A DNA stretch of 5,425 bases from Candidatus Troglogloeales bacterium. Lineage in GTDB: Bacteria; Nitrospirota; Nitrospiria; SBBL01; SBBT01. The stretch covers positions 1-5,425 of the forward strand of contig SBBT01000136.1 of assembly GCA_005239595.1 (NCBI GenBank), read 5' to 3'. This document shows, piece by piece, positions 1 to 4,576 of this stretch. Position 1 is the stretch's first letter, and each line of letters starts with the position of its first letter. The notes under the pieces are model-generated. The model saw only the letters and a list, made by a program, of their open reading frames with translations. It searched no databases and was not told the origin of the DNA. The position numbers and the translations under genes are program-made.

Positions 1-93
1 GGAATTGATATAGACAATGCCAGTAGGAAAATCTTACTAAAACAGCTATCCATTAATAAACTTCCATTTCAACAAGAAATTCTAACGGCATAA
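1..93 (+). CDS. C-terminal end of an unrecognised protein (partial, 5' end outside window)
   Basis: Frame 1 is open from the first base to a TAA at 91-93 and gives 30 residues (GIDIDNASRK... ending ...QQEILTA). The other two forward frames hit stops within the first 12 bases, so if this stretch is coding on the plus strand it must be in this frame. The composition is ordinary for a soluble protein: mixed charged and aliphatic residues, with no membrane segment. I do not recognise the family. A perfect 7-bp hairpin begins 15 bases after the stop, which would suit a gene end. The same frame stays open after the TAA as far as 327, so a relation to the HicA-like remnant cannot be excluded. Thirty codons are too few to be sure that it is coding. 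Confidence 0.4.
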   Translation, partial: GIDIDNASRKILLKQLSINKLPFQQEILTA

Positions 94-108
94 ATCACGC
101 TAAAAACT

Positions 109-127
109 GCGAGAGGATGGCTCTCGC
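109..127 (+). terminator. Perfect hairpin, possible weak terminator of the upstream gene
   Basis: GCGAGAG (109-115), loop GATGG (116-120), then CTCTCGC (121-127) form a perfect 7-bp, GC-rich stem with a 5-nt loop, 15 bases after the TAA at 91-93. No T-run follows (the next bases are GACGAGGATTTC), so a classical intrinsic terminator is not supported. It could equally be an mRNA-stabilising hairpin or a protein-binding dyad. Confidence 0.3.
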
Positions 128-141
128 GACGAGGATTTCAT

Positions 142-159
142 ATTAAGAAGAGTCTTAAT
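142..159. repeat. Perfect AT-rich inverted repeat
   Basis: ATTAAGA (142-148), AGAG (149-152) and TCTTAAT (153-159) form a perfect 7-bp dyad with a 4-bp spacer. It could act as an operator-type site or a weak hairpin. It overlaps the presumed first codons of the HicA-like remnant, where autoregulators of toxin-antitoxin loci often bind. No known operator consensus is recognised. Confidence 0.35.
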
Positions 160-240
160 CCCCTTCAACGGATCGGCTGGCATGTCAAACGACAGTCTGG
201 CTCACACAAGACACTTTCAAAAGAGGGCTGGCCTGATAAG
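142..240 (+). pseudogene. HicA-family toxin remnant (truncated)
   Basis: In frame 1 the segment reads KKSLNPLQRIGWHVKRQSGSH, then KTLSKEGWPD, then unrelated sequence. The pattern G-W-x-V-x-R-Q-x-G-S-H followed by a G-W-x-D motif matches the N-terminal half of HicA (YcfA-like) mRNA interferases. Those have a small double-stranded-RNA-binding-like fold, and the His of GSH (codon 205-207) is the catalytic residue. The second half expected in this subfamily, with aromatic strand and C-terminal helix, is missing after the Asp at 235-237. A Shine-Dalgarno-like GAGGA (131-135) sits 6 nt before an ATT at 142, where the family would start with ATG, so the start looks degraded. ATT can initiate rarely. 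A nuclease-active product is unlikely. No HicB partner is recognisable upstream or downstream. The assignment rests on motif memory, not on a search. Confidence 0.5.
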
Positions 241-252
241 GTGAAGATAAAA

Positions 253-327
253 ATGGCTTCCTGTTCAAGGCAGCCTAAACGAAATAGGCGAAGGCGTTTG
301 TTCCTTGTTTGTAACCCTTACAAATGA
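253..327 (+). CDS. Candidate 24-residue Arg-rich leader peptide overlapping the regulator start
   Basis: ATG at 253 to TGA at 325-327 encodes MASCSRQPKRNRRRRLFLVC then NPYK. An AAGGTG at 238-243 lies 9 nt upstream as a plausible ribosome binding site. The stop overlaps the regulator ATG (324-326) as ATGA, the usual signature of translational coupling. The regulator has no Shine-Dalgarno of its own, which supports the idea that ribosomes reach it through this ORF. Six of the 24 codons are Arg (AGG, CGA, AGG, CGA, AGG, CGT), four of them consecutive at 286-297. The peptide is very basic and probably not functional as a protein. The same frame is open back to 94 through the HicA-like remnant, so it may instead be the tail of a longer chimeric ORF (about 61 residues if read from the ATT at 142). 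Confidence 0.35.
   Translation: MASCSRQPKRNRRRRLFLVCNPYK
255..275 (+). other. Imperfect stem-loop at the start of the leader ORF
   Basis: GGCT (255-258) pairs with AGCC (272-275) and CCT (260-262) pairs with AGG (268-270), with one T/C mismatch between them and a 5-nt loop. The stem begins at the last base of the leader ATG. This is a modest structure that could occur by chance. Confidence 0.2.
308..324 (+). promoter_or_regulatory. Perfect dyad covering the regulator start codon
   Basis: TTTGTAA (308-314), CCC (315-317) and TTACAAA (318-324) form a perfect 7-bp inverted repeat. Its last base is the A of the regulator ATG. In RNA, two G-U pairs (307/325 and 306/326) and one A-U pair (305/327) would extend it across the whole AUG. 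The hairpin could hide the start codon until a ribosome translating the leader ORF opens it. As DNA it could be a 17-bp operator. No known operator consensus is recognised. Confidence 0.4.
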
Positions 328-3300
328 CCCAAAAGCATATCATCGCAAAGATCAGTCCTCCTCGTGCAGCCGATGCTTATCCGCGGACACGGCTCTTCAA
401 ATTACTGGATCAATCGAGGGGGCATCCGGTTACATGGATTTCGGGCCCACCCGGGGCCGGTAAGACCACACTGATCGCAAGCTACCTTTCAAAAGAAAAG
501 CAGCCCCAGATATGGTATCAGGTTGACGGTGGCGATAGGGACGTTGCCACCTTCTTTTCCTATCTACGTACAGCAGTCGGAAGAGCCACTCGGCGAAAAC
601 ACCCCAATCTGCCCCTCCTCACCCCTGAGTATTTAGATGTGCCTGCCTTTACACGGGACTTTTTTAGAAAGGTGTGGCAACGACTTTCCTATCCCGTCAC
701 TCTTATCTTTGATAATTATCACGAGCTTGGCGAAGAGGCCCCCCTTCATGATCTGATCCAACTCGGACTAAACCAGATTCCTAAGGGGAGCCGGGTGATC
801 TTTATCAGCCGACATGAGCCCCCTGCTGCCTTTGCACGTCTACAGGCAAACCAGACAATGACGGTAATAAGCGGAAACGATTTGGAGTTTACCCATAAAG
901 AAACAAAGGGGCTGATCGAATTCCTTAAAAAAGGGGGCAAGATTCCCAAAAAGACACTGGAGGCATTACACAAGCAAACAAAGGGTTGGGCGGCAGGGAT
1001 CATACTCATGCTGGATCAAATCCATGCTGGAGGGAAGATATCTCTTGCATCCATGCCCGTTACCGGGAATAAAACGTATGCGGTGATGTTTGATTATTTT
1101 CTAAAGGAAGTGTTGTCGCGGATGCCGGAAGCGGTTGCCAACTTTCTATTGAGAACCGCTTTTCTTCCTGCGCTGACCGCTTCGATGGCCCGTTCGGTTA
1201 CCGAAACCAAAGCCGGTTTTGCCGAGAAGACACTTCGCGATCTTTCCCGGCAACATTTTTTTATCGCCCTTTATCCAGATGGCCTCTATCGGTACCATGA
1301 TCTTTTCCGGGCCTTTCTTATTGCCAGGGCACTCAAGACATTTGCACCCAATAATCTGACTCAAGCCCGTTTATCCGCTGCTCGGGTATTAGAGGGCGTC
1401 GGACGGTTTGAAGAAGCAATCGGATTACTCCGTGAGGAAAACCGCTTTTCTGAAATGATCCCGATCATCCTAAAGTATGCCCCCTCTATGTTTATCCAGG
1501 GAAGATACACGACACTTATCGATTGGATTAGCTTCCTCCCGGAGGAGATGTCGTGTGCGGATCCCTGGCTTTTATACTGGTGGGGGTCCGGCTGCCGGCC
1601 TTTTAACCTTATGAAAAGCCGGGAGTTGTTTATAAAGTCGTATCAATTGTTTGAAAATCAGATCGAAGATACCAGCGTATCAGCGGGCCGTTTTTCTTCC
1701 TGGTGTGGGATTATGGAGACCTTTTTTTATGAGATGGGCGATTTTAGAAGAACCGACCCCTGGACAGCCCTGATGGAAAAGAAACTGTCTCAACAACAGA
1801 AATTCCCCAGTGTTGAGATTGAAGCGCGCGTGGTCGCAAATATGGTCTATGCCCTCACAATGAGACAGCCCGATCATCCCAAAATCGGAAAATGGGTAGA
1901 CCGATCCCTCGATCTAATGAACGAGGTTGACCAGCCAAATATCAAGATGTTGGCCCTCAACGGTGCGGCCCTTTACTACTATTTTGTTGGAGATTTAGCA
2001 AACATGGAACAAATACTTGGCTGGTTCAAAAACGACAAGAATACAAGCCATTCCTCTCCTACTGAAGTTATTGTATACCATGTCCTGCAGGCGGCGTATT
2101 ACACCGCTTGCAATGCGCAAGAGCGTTGCATCGAATCTGTTGAAAAGGGCCTCGCGCTTAGCGAAAAAACGGGTGTCCATGTCATGGATTTTCAGCTCTT
2201 GATTTTAGGTATAGAAGCCGCTTTGGTCACAAGTGATTTTGAAACAGAAGCAAGGTTTCATAAAGGAATCGAGGCTCTGTTCTCAGAGGCCCAAGTCCTA
2301 TTTGCCTCACAGTATTATGATGTTGTGGCCTGGAAGGCCTGGTTAATAAACGACCTGCCGAAGGCCATTGAGTCTGCCCGAAAGAGTGTGGAGTTGGCGG
2401 TACAGGCGGGTGCCCCTTCTTTTGAGACCCTGAGCAGGCTTGGACTGGTACAGGTGCTTCTCAGTCAGAAGAGCCTATCGGAGATTCCTTCCCATTTAAA
2501 AAAAATCAACATCTTTGCCAGAGGAGTGAAGGACACCCTTTTGTTTCCGATATCTCTTCTTTTAAGTGCGCAACTGAAATTGGCAAAAGGGTACGAGAAG
2601 GAAACAATAGAACTCTTAAAGAAGGCGTTTTGTTTAGTCAAAAAATCTGGGCATCTTTTTCCCCCGTGGTGGAATGCGAAAGCGATGGCGGACTTTTGTA
2701 TGATGGCTCTTGAGCAGGGAATTGAAGTGGAACTGGTGCAGAGCCTGATTAAAAAGCATCATATTGACCCGGACTCTCCGCCAATCGAGATTGAAAACTG
2801 GCCCTGGCCTATCCGGATTTACACGTTGGGTCAGACCACGATCCTGAAGGAAAGCAAGCCTATTCAATTTAAAAGGAAACCCCAAAAGAGGCCACTCGAG
2901 TTGCTCTATACCCTAATCTCAAAAGGTCGTCACGGAGTAAAGGATGATGAGCTGATCGATTTGTTTTGGAAGAGCAGTGACGGAGACCGTGCCAAATCGG
3001 CATTAGAAATAACGGTTAAACGCCTGCGCGATCTTCTAGGACAAAAAGAGGCGATACAGTTACAGGGAGGGCGGTATAAACTTTCCGAGCGGCATTGCTG
3101 GGTGGATGCATGGGCTTTTGAACGGCTTTTGAAGAAGATCGACATGACACTCAAGCAAAAATGTACAAATAAGCAGGTTGATGCCCTCACCGAAAAATTT
3201 CATGCCTTGTATAAAGGGAAGTTCATCTTTGGAAAAGACTCTTCTAGGGAAAACTCTTCACCCATTAAGCTCTATTGTAAACATTTACATGACCAATATC

Positions 3301-3599
3301 TGCTCTATGTCATAAAACTGGGCCGTTACTGGGAGAGTGCCGGGGATTGGGAAAAGGCAAAGACCTGTTACCAAATAGGAATAGACCACACCCCTCCTCC
3401 AGAAACGCTGAACGAGCATGAAAAGCTAATCCAGCGTGAAAAGCTGATCCAGCGACTTATGACGGTGTACCAGAAATTGGATCAAGACCTTGAGGCAATG
3501 GCCGTTTATAAACAATTTGAAAAGGATCTCCAGCCATTGGAGGTTGAACCTTCTCGCGGAACGCAACATATCTATCGTTCCCTTCGACCCCATTATTAA
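324..3599 (+). CDS. MalT-type STAND ATPase regulator with C-terminal winged helix and BTAD domain
   Basis: This is a 1091-residue cytoplasmic transcription activator of the signal-transducing ATPase class. The N-terminus (ISPPR, then PRTRLF at 20-25) is the usual start of the family. Walker A is GPPGAGKT (41-48), Walker B ends in LIFDNYHEL with Asp130, and a sensor-like VIFISR lies at 158-163. The GWAAG (221-225) and RYHDLFRAFL (323-332) motifs are typical of MalT-like NB-ARC proteins. Residues 350-820 are helical TPR-like sequence, the presumed ligand-sensing arm. An OmpR/SARP-type winged helix follows (about 827-921), with a recognition helix near KSALEITVKRLRDLLG (891-906) and a wing at GGRYKL. 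The rest (about 927-1090) is a BTAD TPR domain. The expected inducer-controlled activation by ATP-bound oligomers is inferred from MalT. An in-frame TAA at 312-314 makes ATG 324 the earliest start; it lacks a Shine-Dalgarno. An 18-bp tandem duplication lies in the BTAD part. The likely target is the downstream envelope pair. Confidence 0.9.
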   Translation: MTQKHIIAKISPPRAADAYPRTRLFKLLDQSRGHPVTWISGPPGAGKTTLIASYLSKEKQPQIWYQVDGGDRDVATFFSYLRTAVGRATRRKHPNLPLLTPEYLDVPAFTRDFFRKVWQRLSYPVTLIFDNYHELGEEAPLHDLIQLGLNQIPKGSRVIFISRHEPPAAFARLQANQTMTVISGNDLEFTHKETKGLIEFLKKGGKIPKKTLEALHKQTKGWAAGIILMLDQIHAGGKISLASMPVTGNKTYAVMFDYFLKEVLSRMPEAVANFLLRTAFLPALTASMARSVTETKAGFAEKTLRDLSRQHFFIALYPDGLYRYHDLFRAFLIARALKTFAPNNLTQARLSAARVLEGVGRFEEAIGLLREENRFSEMIPIILKYAPSMFIQGRYTTLIDWISFLPEEMSCADPWLLYWWGSGCRPFNLMKSRELFIKSYQLFENQIEDTSVSAGRFSSWCGIMETFFYEMGDFRRTDPWTALMEKKLSQQQKFPSVEIEARVVANMVYALTMRQPDHPKIGKWVDRSLDLMNEVDQPNIKMLALNGAALYYYFVGDLANMEQILGWFKNDKNTSHSSPTEVIVYHVLQAAYYTACNAQERCIESVEKGLALSEKTGVHVMDFQLLILGIEAALVTSDFETEARFHKGIEALFSEAQVLFASQYYDVVAWKAWLINDLPKAIESARKSVELAVQAGAPSFETLSRLGLVQVLLSQKSLSEIPSHLKKINIFARGVKDTLLFPISLLLSAQLKLAKGYEKETIELLKKAFCLVKKSGHLFPPWWNAKAMADFCMMALEQGIEVELVQSLIKKHHIDPDSPPIEIENWPWPIRIYTLGQTTILKESKPIQFKRKPQKRPLELLYTLISKGRHGVKDDELIDLFWKSSDGDRAKSALEITVKRLRDLLGQKEAIQLQGGRYKLSERHCWVDAWAFERLLKKIDMTLKQKCTNKQVDALTEKFHALYKGKFIFGKDSSRENSSPIKLYCKHLHDQYLLYVIKLGRYWESAGDWEKAKTCYQIGIDHTPPPETLNEHEKLIQREKLIQRLMTVYQKLDQDLEAMAVYKQFEKDLQPLEVEPSRGTQHIYRSLRPHY
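3419..3454 (+). repeat. 18-bp in-frame tandem duplication inside the regulator gene
   Basis: TGAAAAGCTAATCCAGCG (3419-3436) is followed directly by TGAAAAGCTGATCCAGCG (3437-3454), with 17 of 18 bases identical. The protein therefore carries EKLIQR twice in a row (1033-1038 and 1039-1044). It lies between two helices of the BTAD domain and lengthens one of them by six residues. The near-identity indicates a fairly recent duplication, or slippage at a short repeat. The reading frame is kept. Confidence 0.85.
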
Positions 3600-3680
3600 G
3601 GGCAGATTCCAACGTGTCCTTCCCTTACAGTAAAGCGATACGATAGCCCTTCACAAAGAATAACGTCCCGCATAACGTAA

Positions 3681-3697
3681 AGACGGATACCCCGTCT
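3681..3697 (+). terminator. Short hairpin after the regulator, weak terminator candidate
   Basis: AGACGG (3681-3686), loop ATACC and CCGTCT (3692-3697) form a perfect 6-bp stem with four G-C pairs, 81 bases after the regulator stop. No T-run follows, so intrinsic termination is doubtful. Confidence 0.25.
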
Positions 3698-3741
3698 GCT
3701 CATCTCCATGACGATAAAACCAAGCTCCACTTTTTAGACGC

Positions 3742-3762
3742 TATCTGTAGGTTATCTGTAGG
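3742..3762 (+). promoter_or_regulatory. Tandem direct repeat with 11-bp period, candidate activator operator
   Basis: TATCTGTAGG occurs twice without a mismatch (3742-3751 and 3753-3762), separated by one base, so the period is 11 bp or about one helical turn. SARP-family winged-helix activators are known to bind direct repeats of this period just upstream of the -10 element. The adjacent regulator carries exactly that winged-helix plus BTAD pair. The repeat lies 96 bp before the start codon of the beta-barrel gene, where an activator site would be expected. Binding by this regulator is inference. Confidence 0.55.
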
Positions 3763-3784
3763 CTGCGCATATGCTCTCTTCCTG

Positions 3785-3790
3785 TATAGT
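3785..3790 (+). promoter_or_regulatory. Candidate -10 element for the envelope gene pair
   Basis: TATAGT matches five of six bases of the sigma-70 -10 consensus. No acceptable -35 lies 16-18 bp upstream (that stretch reads about GGCTGCGC), which suits an activator-dependent promoter with the direct repeat placed next to the -35 position. A start near 3797 would leave a leader of about 60 nt. A second, poorer option is TATGCT (3770-3775), which begins 7 bp after the repeat and is closer to SARP promoter geometry. Confidence 0.4.
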
Positions 3791-3843
3791 GGGTTTCGAT
3801 TTACAAGAAGAGAAGTAGTTAAACACAGACCCTATCAAAAAAT

Positions 3844-3850
3844 AAGGAGG
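3844..3850 (+). promoter_or_regulatory. Strong ribosome binding site of the beta-barrel gene
   Basis: AAGGAGG lies 8 nt before ATG 3859. This selects the first of four nearby in-frame Met codons (residues 1, 4, 8 and 10), since the next one would be 17 nt away. Confidence 0.85.
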
Positions 3851-3858
3851 AAAGAATC

Positions 3859-4533
3859 ATGAACGTAATGCATTGTGGAATGAAAATGAAAAAGATCGGA
3901 TATACGGGTGTTCTGTTATTAACCGTCTTTACTTTATTTGCATCGGCAGCACTGACAAACAATGCCTATGCAGGAAGCCTTAATCTCGTGTTCGGAGAGA
4001 AATCACTCGATAAAGACGATTGGGAACCGCTCGAATCACAGAGCGAGTTTGGGATTATTTACGAATTCAGCAAGCCGGAGGAAAGATCCGTGGCTGTCGT
4101 GGTGTCTCTTCTACGTTCAAAAGACAGTATGACGGAAACAGAAACGTTTGACGACTCCGTCATCGATTTTACAACCACTGCGGAAACAACGGAGTTGGGC
4201 ATCGGTGCAAGAAAATATTTTACTGAAAACCGTGCGAGGCCCTTTGTCGAAGGAGGACTGGCATATGTTCTTGCCGATGTTAGCGTGGAGGGTACGGTTG
4301 TGAGTACAAGTCCTGGTACTACAGTATTTCCTGTAATCATTGAGGAGAGCATTGATCCTGCCGTCGGATTTTGGTTTGGCATTGGTCTGGACGTTAAGGT
4401 GGGGGAAGCATGGAGTGTTGGTCTTTTGGGCCGCCTTACCAATGCGAATGGGACATTCAGCAACGAAGGCGAAGAAATAAAGATAGGGGGAACGCATCTT
4501 GCCGTCTTTACAGCTTACCATTTCGGAAAGTAG
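3859..4533 (+). CDS. Secreted outer-membrane beta-barrel protein (about 8 strands)
   Basis: The 224-residue precursor starts with a basic stretch (KMKKIGYTG), a hydrophobic core (VLLLTVFTLFASAA) and an AYA site, so signal peptidase I probably cuts after Ala38. The mature part of about 186 residues alternates polar and apolar positions in strands. It has Gly- and aromatic-rich segments (FVEGGLAYVLA, 129-139; GFWFGIGLDVKVG, 170-182) and ends in a strand, THLAVFTAYHFGK. The length and pattern fit a small 8-stranded outer-membrane barrel. The conserved-looking entry GEKSLDKDDWEP (46-57) followed by EFG, and the late GGTH, resemble a family of small uncharacterised porin-like proteins that I know only by pattern. 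The last aromatic residue is Phe222, not the final residue as is usual for the BAM signal. No enzyme motif is visible. It is probably co-transcribed with the lipoprotein 43 bp downstream. Pore or structural function is unknown. Confidence 0.8.
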   Translation: MNVMHCGMKMKKIGYTGVLLLTVFTLFASAALTNNAYAGSLNLVFGEKSLDKDDWEPLESQSEFGIIYEFSKPEERSVAVVVSLLRSKDSMTETETFDDSVIDFTTTAETTELGIGARKYFTENRARPFVEGGLAYVLADVSVEGTVVSTSPGTTVFPVIIEESIDPAVGFWFGIGLDVKVGEAWSVGLLGRLTNANGTFSNEGEEIKIGGTHLAVFTAYHFGK

Positions 4534-4557
4534 GTTTAGTAATCTGTCCAAACCCCC

Positions 4558-4571
4558 AGGAAAGGAAAGGG
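4558..4571 (+). promoter_or_regulatory. Ribosome binding site of the lipoprotein gene
   Basis: The purine run AGGAAAGGAAAGGG (4558-4571) offers overlapping Shine-Dalgarno registers; GGAAAGG (4564-4570) lies 6 nt before ATG 4577. No promoter or hairpin is visible in the 43-bp gap after the beta-barrel gene, which supports a shared transcript. Confidence 0.7.
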
Positions 4572-4576
4572 CCGTT

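Larger units (their letters stand above)
3600..3858. other. Intergenic region between regulator and envelope genes
   Basis: These 259 bp contain no convincing ORF. They hold a 6-bp hairpin (3681-3697), two TAACGT copies 13 bp apart (3661-3666 and 3674-3679), the 11-bp-period repeat (3742-3762), a GCATATGC palindrome (3767-3774), a -10-like TATAGT (3785-3790) and the strong ribosome binding site of the next gene. The arrangement fits a promoter for the downstream gene pair. Confidence 0.6.

Noticed and set aside
175..232. GGCTGGC repeated at 175-181 and 226-232
   Set aside because: Both copies encode parts of the HicA-like motif (GW contexts), so shared codons explain them.
298..326. A sigma-70 promoter for leaderless transcription of the regulator
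   Set aside because: TTGTTC at 298-303 has no acceptable -10 at 16-18 bp (CAAATG falls on the start codon).
746..1009. Minus-strand open frames within the regulator (this one and others near 1146-1364, 2634-2885 and 2930-3190)
   Set aside because: All lie inside a continuous 1091-codon gene with domain motifs along its length.
3597..3627. TAAGGG and CCCTTA as a terminator stem at the regulator stop
   Set aside because: Only 6 pairs with a 19-nt loop and no T-run; easily explained by chance.
4059..4463. 134-codon minus-strand open frame inside the beta-barrel gene
   Set aside because: It lies wholly antisense to a gene with a strong start and has low-complexity Ser/Thr/Pro/Val composition, as expected from reading the complement.
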